A DNA stretch of 45,011 bases, taken from contig SECP01000064.1 of NCBI GenBank assembly GCA_004193285.1, positions 1-45,011 on the forward strand, in the 5' to 3' direction. Of this stretch, positions 8,306-16,246 are shown in pieces; within the stretch, counting starts at the first letter, position 1; every line of letters starts with the position of its first letter. Made by a program: the position numbers and the translations under genes. The notes under the pieces were generated by a model that ran no database searches, was not told the origin of the DNA, and was given only the letters and a program-made list of their open reading frames with translations. The DNA is from Myxococcales bacterium. GTDB taxonomy: Bacteria > Myxococcota_A > Polyangia > Polyangiales > Polyangiaceae.

Positions 8306-9257
8306 CGTGCGGCGGCTCGCACGCATGATGATTCTGACCGGTGCGGTGGCGCTGCACGCCAGCCTGGCTTCGGCGGCGCCGGAGCCGACGACGACAGCGC
8401 TGGTGGACCAAGGGCTGGCCCTACGGCGCGCTCGCCAAGACCAAGCCGCTTTGGCCGCGTTCCAACAGGCGTATCAGCGCGAAGAAAAGCCCATGATCTT
8501 GGCCCAAATCGCGCTCGCGGAGCAAGCGCTGGGCCGCTTCTTGGAGGCAGAGGGGCACCTCACCCAAAGCCTCGACACGAACGACACGTGGATCGAGCAG
8601 CACCGCCCCGCGCTGGAGAAAGCCCTGAGCGCGATCGCCGCGCGCCTGGCCTGGCTGGAGGTCACGGTGAGCCCGCCCGACGCCGAGCTTCGCTTGGACG
8701 AGCAACCGCTGCCGCTCGCCTCGTCCCCGTTTCGCTTGGCGGCGGGTCCGCACGCGCTCGAGCTGCGAGCCGCGAGCGGCGCCACGCTCCGGCGCAGCAT
8801 CGAGCTGGGTCCCGGTGAGCGGCATGTCTACCGGCTCGAGCTACCCACGCCGTCGATCGCGCCGCCCTCGAGTGCTCCCGCTCCTCTTGCGCCCACCGCC
8901 TACCGCCGCGCGCAGCCCTCGTCTCCGTCGCCGGTCGCCCCGAGCCGTCGCTTTCGCTCCTGGGCGTACGCCTCGGCGACGCTCGCGAGCGTGGCGCTAC
9001 TCGAGGCGGTGGCGGCGTCTCTTGTGCGGCAAGGGTACATCGACGACTACAACGCACCGGAGTGCGCGCCGGACCGCAGCCAGCGCTGCGCCGCGTACCG
9101 GCGCTCGGCCAACACCTTCGGTACGGTCGCGGTGGTCGGCTACGCGGTCGCGGGAGCGGCGGGGTTGACCTCGTTCGCGCTGTTTGCGGAGCCCTGGTGG
9201 AGTCGGCCCGGTGCGCCCCCGGCGAGCGCCGTGGTCGGCGTTTCCGCCGCGTTTTAG
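8286..9257 (+). CDS. TPR-PEGA membrane protein
   Basis: A 323-aa exported protein. It has a probable signal peptide (1-30, ending SLASAA), helical TPR-like repeats (about 38-118), a PEGA beta domain (124-185, with LEVTVSPPDAELRLDEQPL), a Pro-rich linker, and two hydrophobic segments (about 226-247 and 278-301). PEGA and TPR modules mediate protein or surface contacts. This architecture commonly accompanies Ser/Thr kinases in myxobacteria, so it is probably a partner of the kinase whose 3' end it overlaps by 20 bp. ATG at 8286 was preferred to TTG at 8274. The stop overlaps the stop of the convergent sigma54 activator by 4 bp. Confidence 0.85.
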   Translation: MRPSSSSVRRLARMMILTGAVALHASLASAAPEPTTTALVDQGLALRRARQDQAALAAFQQAYQREEKPMILAQIALAEQALGRFLEAEGHLTQSLDTNDTWIEQHRPALEKALSAIAARLAWLEVTVSPPDAELRLDEQPLPLASSPFRLAAGPHALELRAASGATLRRSIELGPGERHVYRLELPTPSIAPPSSAPAPLAPTAYRRAQPSSPSPVAPSRRFRSWAYASATLASVALLEAVAASLVRQGYIDDYNAPECAPDRSQRCAAYRRSANTFGTVAVVGYAVAGAAGLTSFALFAEPWWSRPGAPPASAVVGVSAAF

Positions 9258-10678
9258 TGGCGATAAACGGCGGGGTCCACGCCGAAGCGCTTCATCCAGC
9301 GCTGCACTTGCATGCGCGCTTTGCCCAGGTGCCGGGCGACCTCCGTCACGTTCCCGCGCTCCGCGCTCAGCAGCCCGACCAGCCGGGCTCGCAGCTGCTC
9401 CTCGTCCGCAGAGAGCCGCGCCTCGGCCGGCGGCTCGAGCGCGCTGCTGGAGCTCCCTCGCTCCACTGGCGAGGGCTCCAGATTGCTCGCCCGCAGCACG
9501 TCGTCCGTCGCGAGCGCGAGCGCGCGTGAGAGGCTTTGGGTGAGCTGCCGCACGTTGAGGGGCCAGGGTGTCAGGAGCAGCACGCGCGCGGCTTCCGGCG
9601 AGAGCCGTGTCAGCCGCTGCTCGGGATCGATGGTGCCGAGCACGTTGGCAAGCAGCACGCCCAAATCTTCACGGCGCTGCCGGAGGGCGGGCAGCGCATG
9701 CACGTGACCGTGGAGCCGCGCGAGCAGATCTGATCGAAACGCGCCGCTCGCGACGAGCTGCGCTAGCGGTTGGTGCGTCGCCGCCACGACCCGCACGTCC
9801 ACCGGCTGGGCTTTGGCAGCACCGACCGGCAAGACCTCGCTCTCCTGCAGCACCCGGAGGAGCGCTACCTGCGCGGCGGCCGGCATGTCCCCCACCTCGT
9901 CCAAGAGCAGCGTGCCTCTATCTGCCGCGCGCACCAGCCCAGGCTCGTCGCGAGCAGCGCCGGAGAAGGAGCCGCGGCAGTGACCGAACAGCTGCGCGTC
10001 CAGCAGCGTCGGGCTCAGCGCGCCGCAGTTCAGGGCGACGAACGCGCCGGGCCTGCCGCTGTACCGGTGGATGGCGCGCGCCAGGACTTCTTTGCCCGTC
10101 CCCGTCTCGCCCAGCAGTAATACCGGCAATTTCGTGCGCGCGATGGAGCTCAAGACACGCAGCTGCTCGGCTTCGGCCGGGAGCAGGCTCACGGGCGCCG
10201 GCTCGAGCTCCACCCCCCCGAGCTCTACGTCCGTCGGTGTGAGCGGCGGAGTCGGCAGGCCCTCGCGAAACACGAAGAAGGTGTGCCCGAGCTCGATCAG
10301 GTCCCGATCCCGGAGCACCGCGTCCGTCACCCGCACCCCGTTCAGAAACGTGCCGTTGGTAGAGCCGAGATCCTGCAAGCTCCAATGACCGCGATGATTG
10401 CGGAGCCGCGCATGAGAAGCGGAGACGGTGCGCGCGGGCACGGTGAGCTTCAACCGTGCCGCGCCGGTGCCGTTGCCTTCGCGAGAGAAGGTGCGGTGCG
10501 AGCCACGGCCGATCCAAACCTCGTCCGTTTGGGAAAGGGAGAAGCGCGCACCACCGGCGCGAGGCCGCGCTGCTTCCAGCACCAAGAAGAGCTGCGCCGT
10601 AAGCGGCATCGCTTCTTCACCGACGTCGCCTTCGGTGTCGCTCGCGGTCTGCGTCGTCGAGACGCCTGATGCGGTCAT
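9254..10678 (-). CDS. FHA-domain sigma54-dependent transcription activator
   Basis: A 474-aa enhancer-binding protein with three parts. The FHA domain (about 43-138) has GRGS, SASHARL and LGSTNGTFLNG, which bind phosphothreonine. The AAA+ domain has Walker A GETGTGKE (190-197) and Walker B LLLDEVGDM (257-262 region). A C-terminal Fis-like helix-turn-helix reads VARHLGKARMQVQRWMKRFG. The sigma54-contact loop, usually GAFTGA, reads GSFSGA here (236-241). The FHA sensor implies control by Ser/Thr phosphorylation, and the adjacent membrane kinase at 6998 is the obvious candidate partner (inference). ATG at 10678 is preferred to TTG at 10684; neither has a strong Shine-Dalgarno. Convergent, 4-bp stop overlap with the TPR-PEGA gene. 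Confidence 0.93.
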   Translation of the reverse strand: MTASGVSTTQTASDTEGDVGEEAMPLTAQLFLVLEAARPRAGGARFSLSQTDEVWIGRGSHRTFSREGNGTGAARLKLTVPARTVSASHARLRNHRGHWSLQDLGSTNGTFLNGVRVTDAVLRDRDLIELGHTFFVFREGLPTPPLTPTDVELGGVELEPAPVSLLPAEAEQLRVLSSIARTKLPVLLLGETGTGKEVLARAIHRYSGRPGAFVALNCGALSPTLLDAQLFGHCRGSFSGAARDEPGLVRAADRGTLLLDEVGDMPAAAQVALLRVLQESEVLPVGAAKAQPVDVRVVAATHQPLAQLVASGAFRSDLLARLHGHVHALPALRQRREDLGVLLANVLGTIDPEQRLTRLSPEAARVLLLTPWPLNVRQLTQSLSRALALATDDVLRASNLEPSPVERGSSSSALEPPAEARLSADEEQLRARLVGLLSAERGNVTEVARHLGKARMQVQRWMKRFGVDPAVYRH

Positions 10679-10756
10679 GGACAAGCGATCGCATTCTATC
10701 TCCTCGCACCGCCACTCGCACTCGTGTCATGGTCGGAATCGAGACGAGCTTTGCCC

Positions 10757-12415
10757 ATGATTGCAAATCGACCACGCCGCGCATTTTTTCGCGAAGGTTT
10801 GCTGTGGCTCACCGCTCTAAGCCTCCTCACTCTGCGTTGCGGCAAGTTCGCAACTGACGAGCCTCAGCCGCCGCTCGCGTCAGCGGAAGGCGGGGCGCCA
10901 GAGGCCGCGGCGGGTTCGGGCGGAAAAAGCCCAGAAACGGCTGCTGGGACCGGTTCCAGTACCGGCGGCCAAGGCGGTCAGGCGGGCGAGGCAGAGAGCA
11001 CCGCCAGCGGAGCCGGGGGCGGAGAGGGTGGCGGAGCCGGCGCGGAGCCAGAGCCGCGCGCGGACGCGCTGGTGCTGCGTCCTGAACGCTCGCTCCTCAT
11101 CAGCGACCCAGCCGTGCTGGAGGGCCTGACGCTGGAGCGGGTCCTGTGGAGCCTGGCTGGCGTGAACGGCCACGAGATGTACCTGGCGTTTGCGCGCAGC
11201 TTCGTGCCGCGCGCGCTGGCGGAGGAGGCTGCCGGCCCGCGCTGCGACGACGAAGCTGCGGTGGAAGCGGGGGCGTCTTCACTGAACGGGTTTCCAATCC
11301 CCTGCCCCGCGGAGGCGGAGGCGCTCCTGCACTCCAACGAGAACAAGGTGTGGAAGCCCCTCTCGGTGACCAATCGCTTCGACCTCGCGCCCGAGGGCGG
11401 AGAGAACTGCGGCGAGCAGCACCTCAGCTTTTACCTCTCACGGGTGGGAGCTCTCGTGACCGCCTCCCTCCGCTTCTCCGCGGTGATTGCCAATCCTTCA
11501 CCGGAGCTCGGTCTGGAGGGCTGTCGACCGCTCGTAGATTTTTGGGCGAGCCTCAGCCGTGCGGAATACGACAGGCCCGCGGATCGCGCGCACGCTTTGG
11601 AGGCCGCATTTCTCGGTCCCTCGCTGTCGAGCCGCAGCGCGAGCGCCCCCGAGCTTCAGGCGCTCGTGGCCGCCGGCTACCTGCCTTTCATGAGCCCAGA
11701 GCACTTCGGCAGGCGCGGTCGCCTGCAGCTGCTCTACCTGGGGGACAAGGGCATCTGGCACTTCTTCGAGCATGCGCTCGTCTCGGCGGACGAAGGCTGG
11801 GTGCTGCGGCGTCCGCTCACGCAGAGCTTGCCCATCCTGGCGCTCGTATCGCAGGAGCCGAGCGGCAACCCCTGCGCCTCACAGCTACTGGCATCCCTCC
11901 CGGGCTTGCTCGACGACGATCCGGTCAATCAGCGCATGAACGTCGCCCCGAGCTGCTTCGCAGGAACGGACGTCACGGAGGGGCCCACCCTCCTGAGCGG
12001 CCTGTACGGCTGGGTCCCCGAAGGCACGTATGGTCCCACGCTCGAAAAGCTGCTCGAGCGTGAGCTCAACATGCGCTACCCGAGCTACGGGCTCTACCCT
12101 TCGGACGTCGCGGCCCGCGCGGATTTCGCTGGCACCTGCAATGGCTGCCACTACCCCAAAGGGTCGCCTTTCGCGAACCCTGGTACGATTGCGCACGTCA
12201 ACCCGCAGCGCACCGAGCCGTGCGGCCGCTCTGGAGGTGACGAGGAGCGGAGCTGCTACGCCCGCTCGCCGCTGCTCAAGCTGAGCTTCTTGCCGAGGTG
12301 GACTGCGCTGCTCCAAAACTTCTGGGACCACCCGGGCGAATTTCCAGCGCTCCCCGGCGGCGCCACTTCGACCCTCGGGGTCGACGGAACGCAGCTGGTA
12401 CAACAAAATCCGTAA
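10757..12415 (+). CDS. Lipoprotein with one haem-c motif, paralogue of the 4825-6708 product
   Basis: A 552-aa predicted lipoprotein: basic N-terminus, hydrophobic run, then LTLRCGK with Cys28. The Arg before the Cys makes the lipobox unusual. A Gly/Ser/Glu-rich linker of about 75 residues leads into a core sharing blocks with the product of 4825-6708: SLLISD against SILITD, TNRFDLAPEGGENCGE against SNRFDLAPADGANCGE, and LGLEGCRPLVDFWASLS against LGLAGCLPVVQFWRGLS. CNGCH at 461-465 is the haem-c site. It lacks the C-terminal jelly-roll of the other copy. The ATG at 10757 precedes the signal peptide; the frame opens at GTG 10724. Function unknown; a family restricted to related bacteria is likely. 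Confidence 0.84.
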   Translation: MIANRPRRAFFREGLLWLTALSLLTLRCGKFATDEPQPPLASAEGGAPEAAAGSGGKSPETAAGTGSSTGGQGGQAGEAESTASGAGGGEGGGAGAEPEPRADALVLRPERSLLISDPAVLEGLTLERVLWSLAGVNGHEMYLAFARSFVPRALAEEAAGPRCDDEAAVEAGASSLNGFPIPCPAEAEALLHSNENKVWKPLSVTNRFDLAPEGGENCGEQHLSFYLSRVGALVTASLRFSAVIANPSPELGLEGCRPLVDFWASLSRAEYDRPADRAHALEAAFLGPSLSSRSASAPELQALVAAGYLPFMSPEHFGRRGRLQLLYLGDKGIWHFFEHALVSADEGWVLRRPLTQSLPILALVSQEPSGNPCASQLLASLPGLLDDDPVNQRMNVAPSCFAGTDVTEGPTLLSGLYGWVPEGTYGPTLEKLLERELNMRYPSYGLYPSDVAARADFAGTCNGCHYPKGSPFANPGTIAHVNPQRTEPCGRSGGDEERSCYARSPLLKLSFLPRWTALLQNFWDHPGEFPALPGGATSTLGVDGTQLVQQNP

Positions 12416-12441
12416 GGAACGGCCGCCGCAGCGGCGAAGTG

Positions 12442-12476
12442 GGGCTCGACAGGGGTGGCGAGCCCTGGGCTATATT
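12442..12476 (+). promoter_or_regulatory. Possible promoter and hairpin ahead of the isoprenoid-type operon
   Basis: TCGACA (12446-12451) resembles a -35 box and TATATT (12471-12476) a -10 box, separated by 19 bp. The ATG at 12485 would then lie almost at the transcription start, and no Shine-Dalgarno precedes it, which would fit leaderless translation. A 7-bp perfect stem (12442-12448 with 12459-12465) overlaps the -35 box and could instead end the upstream transcript. Evidence is by eye only. Confidence 0.3.
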
Positions 12477-12484
12477 GCGGCGAA

Positions 12485-13117
12485 ATGTCTCAAGATGACG
12501 TCACGTCGGACGGCGTTGTTCCTCCTCCGGCGGCGGGGCGTTTGCGGCGTCCCCCGCTCGAGCGCAGTGAGCCTCGCCGGAGCTGGGGCAACTTGTACGC
12601 GCCCGGCAAAGGCGCCGCCGATGCCGCGGCTCCGGCCGCGGCGGAGGCGCCGCCTCCCACTGACGCCGCTCCGCACGATGCGACCGCTCGCGCCGTTCGC
12701 GACGGCTACCGCATCGTGGAAGAGAACCTGCGTCGCGGTCGCCAAGTCGCGGCCGAGCTGCGCGGCGCCGGTCGCGAGGTGGCGGGCTTCGCTGGCCGCG
12801 TCGACGCCCCGCGCATCGTGACGAGTCTGACCGAGACGCTCATGGACCCGGCGCTGACCGAGCAGCTCGCCGGGGTCGCGCGGAGCTTCTTGAATGTGCT
12901 GAGTGCCGTGATTCCGCCCGTGCCCGCTGCCGCGCGCGCCGAGCCTCCGCCCGAGCCTCGGGTGGCTCTCCACCCCCAGGAGCGCGCGGCCTACGACTCG
13001 AGCGGCGCGCGCCTGCTGAAGCTGCGCGGCGTCGGCCCCGGAGAGTGGCTCGCGGATCTGGAGATCGACGGCAAGGTGCGCCGCGTTCAAGTGCGGGCGG
13101 TGGACGGGGAGCTCTGA
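12485..13117 (+). CDS. Uncharacterised protein, first gene of the polyprenyl synthase operon
   Basis: A 210-aa protein with no recognised family. The first 80 residues are Pro/Ala/Arg-rich and probably disordered. A helical region follows (about 75-150; GYRIVEENLRRGRQVAAELR, then a moderately hydrophobic segment LAGVARSFLNVLSAVIPPVP). The last 60 residues look like a small beta domain (LLKLRGVGPGEWLADLEIDG, then KVRRVQVRAVDG). There is no signal peptide. The polyprenyl synthase start lies two bases after its stop, so it is translated with that enzyme. A membrane-associated accessory role for the operon is only a guess from position. Confidence 0.75.
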   Translation: MSQDDVTSDGVVPPPAAGRLRRPPLERSEPRRSWGNLYAPGKGAADAAAPAAAEAPPPTDAAPHDATARAVRDGYRIVEENLRRGRQVAAELRGAGREVAGFAGRVDAPRIVTSLTETLMDPALTEQLAGVARSFLNVLSAVIPPVPAAARAEPPPEPRVALHPQERAAYDSSGARLLKLRGVGPGEWLADLEIDGKVRRVQVRAVDGEL

Positions 13118-13119
13118 AC

Positions 13120-14160
13120 GTGGGCTCCTCACCGGCGCTCGTGACCGAGACGCTCGGCGCCTATGCCGGCGTCGTCTCCGCGGAGATGCTCCGCTACCTA
13201 TCGCCCGCCGAGCGCCCGGATCTGCGGCGGTACCTGTACGATCTGGTCGCCGAATACCCGCGGCGTTGGGGCAAGATGATGCGACCGAGCATCTGCCTCG
13301 CCACCGCGCAGGCTTTCGGTGCGCGGCTCGAGACCGCTCTGCCTTCCGCCGCGTCGATCGAGCTGCTCCACAACTCGCTGCTCATCCACGACGACATCGA
13401 GGACCAAAGTGACGAGCGACGCGGGCTACCTACCTTGCACCGCTTGCATGGGCTGCCGCTCGCTCTCAACGCCGGCTCGGCGCTCAGCCTCATGAGCCTG
13501 TACCCGCTGATCGGCGCGAGCGACCTGGCACCGGGCGTCACCTCTCGTCTGCTGCGAGAGACCGTGCGCGTCGGTCAGGAGTCTGCCGAAGGGCAGGCGC
13601 TGGAGCTCGGCTGGTGTCGAGACAACCACTTGGACCTGCGGCAGGGGGATTACCTGGAGCTGGTGCTCAAGAAGACCTGCTGGCTAGCGACGATTCACCC
13701 GCTACGTGTCGGCGCGCTCCTCGCGCTGGGTGAAGCCGCAGACCTGGATCGCTTCGTGTGCGCCGGCTTCTTTCTTGGCGCCGCATTCCAAATTCACGAC
13801 GACGTGCTCAACCTGATTGGCGACGCCAAGGCTTATGGCAAGGAGCTGGCCGGTGACCTTTGGGAGGGGAAGCGCACCCTCGTCTTGATCGAGCTGCTCG
13901 AGCGCTGCTCGCCCAGCGAGCGGGAGGAGCTGCGCGCGTTTTACGGCCTTTCGCGCGCCGAAAAGACGCAATCGCAGGTAACCCGGGTGCTGTCGCTGAT
14001 GCACCGCCACGGCAGCATCGAAGCCGCCCGAGGGGTGGCCGAGGCGCTGGCCGGCGCCGCGCAGCACGAGCTGGAGCATGCCCTGCGCGACGCGCCCGAG
14101 TCGCGTCACAAGGAATTCCTTCGAGAGCTACCGACTTGGGTCTTCGAACGCGCAGCGTGA
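13120..14160 (+). CDS. Trans-polyprenyl diphosphate synthase family protein
   Basis: A 346-aa all-helical isoprenyl diphosphate synthase that condenses isopentenyl diphosphate with an allylic diphosphate. The first aspartate-rich motif is DDIED (91-95, after LLHNSLLIH). The second is DDVLN (227-231), where the last Asp is Asn, as in some GGPP synthases. The flanking KMMRPS and FQIHDD match the family. GTG at 13120 is preferred because it follows the previous stop by two bases; the longer frame from 13045 would overlap that gene. Chain length cannot be set reliably by eye. It is followed ten bases later by the ADC-fold gene, so its product probably feeds a dedicated pathway. Confidence 0.9.
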   Translation: MGSSPALVTETLGAYAGVVSAEMLRYLSPAERPDLRRYLYDLVAEYPRRWGKMMRPSICLATAQAFGARLETALPSAASIELLHNSLLIHDDIEDQSDERRGLPTLHRLHGLPLALNAGSALSLMSLYPLIGASDLAPGVTSRLLRETVRVGQESAEGQALELGWCRDNHLDLRQGDYLELVLKKTCWLATIHPLRVGALLALGEAADLDRFVCAGFFLGAAFQIHDDVLNLIGDAKAYGKELAGDLWEGKRTLVLIELLERCSPSEREELRAFYGLSRAEKTQSQVTRVLSLMHRHGSIEAARGVAEALAGAAQHELEHALRDAPESRHKEFLRELPTWVFERAA

Positions 14161-14170
14161 GGAAAGCCGA

Positions 14171-16246
14171 ATGAGCCGCGATGACTATCTGTACGACGTG
14201 GGCGGCGAGCCGAGCATGCCGCCGTTTCGATTCAGCGGCGTAGGCATGCGGGTGTTCCCGCTACGCGCCAGCTACGGCCGGCTGCAGGAGCTGTGCGACC
14301 GGTTGCTGGGAGGCTTTCCGGACGTCGCCGAGATCCGCCCCATCGATGGCTTCGTCGAGCTCCTGGTGCTGGACTACTCGAGCATCACGAGCGTGGACCA
14401 GCCCGCCTTCGCGACCTACGGGCAAACCGAGATTTTCTTCATGGTGCCGGTGATGTGCAAGGAGCGCGCTACCGGCAAGCGGCGCTTCGCGGTCATCACT
14501 CCTTACATCTTCGTCGATAGCCCGGTCTCCGCGCGCCTTGGCCGGGATCTGTTCGGCTGGCCCAAGGAGGCGGCTTGGTACAGGCGAGACGAGGTCGCGA
14601 GCAGCCCCAGCATGGGCGCAGCTACCCAGATCCTATCGATGGATACGGAGATGCTGTGCGCCACCGGGCCGCGCACGTCGCGCCTGCTCGAGATCGACGA
14701 CCAGCCCGCGCGGGAGTACCTCGCTTTCGGCCGCAAGCGCACGCCGGACGATCCCCCGCCGCTCGATCTAGCGAGCGTTCTCCGCGTCCTGTCCCGACCG
14801 TGGCTGATCGCCGACCGCTGCTTCGCGCTCTGGCGACGCAGCTTGCTGGATCTAGTCACGCAGCCGACGACCCCGCTCGAGATGCGCGTCATCAACCTCA
14901 AGCAGTTCCCGCAGCTGAACCCCGAGGGGACGGCCGCCTACCAGGCGCTCACGGAGACACCGCTACGAACGACGCGTCTCAACGGATTCGGCCTGATCGG
15001 GGAGCAGAAGCAGCTGCTGGGTGACCCTTCTGGCGGCTGCTTGATCCGCATCTACGAGGATCCCACGTGGCCCGTCGTCAGTAAGCTAGGGTTGAAGTAC
15101 ACGGACGCGACGCCGGAGAGCAGCGAGCCAGGAGCGCGGCTGGTGTACCGCCTTCGGCCGGTCCTGCCGGTTTGGTCCAACGCGGATTTCGATCAGCTGC
15201 CGAGCCGCATCCTCGCCAGCCGCGGCACCCCCGCCGTAGGCGCGGCGGGCGGGACGACCGGAACGCGCGTGCCTTTCAACTCCACGCTAGGCTCGCGCAG
15301 CCTACTGGGCGCGTCGCGCGGGACGACTCTCAGCGGCCTCGAGCTCCAGCTCTTCGGGCTCAGCGCGGAGGCCACGGCCCACCAGCAGATCGTGGACGAG
15401 CTCAACGGGCTGGACATGGGGGTCAGCCTTGCGCTGCCGCCGCTTCGGAACGGGCAGTCCATGGTCGTGATCGCGATCGCGACGTTCAAGGGCATGCGGG
15501 CGGATAGGCTCAGCCTGCCGGATTGGCACGGCACGCTCGTGGAGCTCTTTTTCCCCGTTCTCGTGCGGGGAGGCGCGGGCGAGACGACGCAGCCGGCCTT
15601 GCTCTCGCACGCCAGCTTCGCCAACAGCAATGCGCTCTCGAACGCGATGCACGAGGTGCTCGGCTCCAACTGCTGCCTGGCGAAGATGCGACGCGGAGAC
15701 ACGAGCAACACCGCGCAAGGCATCGACAACCGGCTGCACGTGTTCCGGCTGAGCGCGAGCGCGGTGAGGCAATTTCAGCTCGGCGAGCGAGCCGAGGTGC
15801 TGCCCGTCATCGACGTGTTCGGCGTTCCTCGCGAGCGAAAGGACTCCGGGGCTCGCGAGCCCGTGGTCACCCTGATGACGGACGGCATCGCTGACCTGCC
15901 GATTTTGCCGCTACTTCGCCTGAAGCAAGTGCCCTCGGCGGAAGACTCACGAAAGGTGTCGTATCAAGCCCTCGTCAAGACCGAGTGGCGCGGCGCGCGC
16001 GGGCGCACCGAAGACGTGGGTATCGACCATGAAATTCGCCTGTTCGAGTACGACTCTCTGAACCTCGTGAACCGGTTGGGCCTCCAGCACAACGAGCCGG
16101 ACGTGGCGCGAGCGCTCCAAGAGTCCACCGACGACAACCGGGATCAGTGGCAGGTCTATCGGAGGCCCTTCGCGGAGACGCGCCTCGTCCTCGAAAACGA
16201 CGTCACCATCGCCTCGGAGGTTCTGTGGGAACGCCGCCTTCGCTGA
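14171..16246 (+). CDS. Acetoacetate decarboxylase-fold protein, apparently two-domain
   Basis: A 691-aa protein. The N-terminal half carries the acetoacetate decarboxylase (ADC) signature PYIFVDSPVSARLGRDLFGW followed by PKE. Lys132 aligns with the Schiff-base lysine (Lys115 of the clostridial enzyme), while the neighbouring second lysine is Glu133. ADC proteins are about 245 aa, so this one is much longer. The C-terminal half repeats a similar layout (VVIAIATFKGM, TLVELFFPVLVRGG, then an Asn/Ser-rich helix at about 480-510) without the PK motif, suggesting a degenerate second copy. ATG at 14171 has GAGGAAAG upstream. The last 22 bases overlap the next gene. Substrate unknown; acetoacetate is not implied. 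Confidence 0.78.
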   Translation: MSRDDYLYDVGGEPSMPPFRFSGVGMRVFPLRASYGRLQELCDRLLGGFPDVAEIRPIDGFVELLVLDYSSITSVDQPAFATYGQTEIFFMVPVMCKERATGKRRFAVITPYIFVDSPVSARLGRDLFGWPKEAAWYRRDEVASSPSMGAATQILSMDTEMLCATGPRTSRLLEIDDQPAREYLAFGRKRTPDDPPPLDLASVLRVLSRPWLIADRCFALWRRSLLDLVTQPTTPLEMRVINLKQFPQLNPEGTAAYQALTETPLRTTRLNGFGLIGEQKQLLGDPSGGCLIRIYEDPTWPVVSKLGLKYTDATPESSEPGARLVYRLRPVLPVWSNADFDQLPSRILASRGTPAVGAAGGTTGTRVPFNSTLGSRSLLGASRGTTLSGLELQLFGLSAEATAHQQIVDELNGLDMGVSLALPPLRNGQSMVVIAIATFKGMRADRLSLPDWHGTLVELFFPVLVRGGAGETTQPALLSHASFANSNALSNAMHEVLGSNCCLAKMRRGDTSNTAQGIDNRLHVFRLSASAVRQFQLGERAEVLPVIDVFGVPRERKDSGAREPVVTLMTDGIADLPILPLLRLKQVPSAEDSRKVSYQALVKTEWRGARGRTEDVGIDHEIRLFEYDSLNLVNRLGLQHNEPDVARALQESTDDNRDQWQVYRRPFAETRLVLENDVTIASEVLWERRLR

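Noticed and set aside
10684..10693. GCGATCGC-type palindrome near the FHA activator start
   Set aside because: A single copy of a short palindrome in GC-rich DNA; no repeat pattern in the window supports a role.
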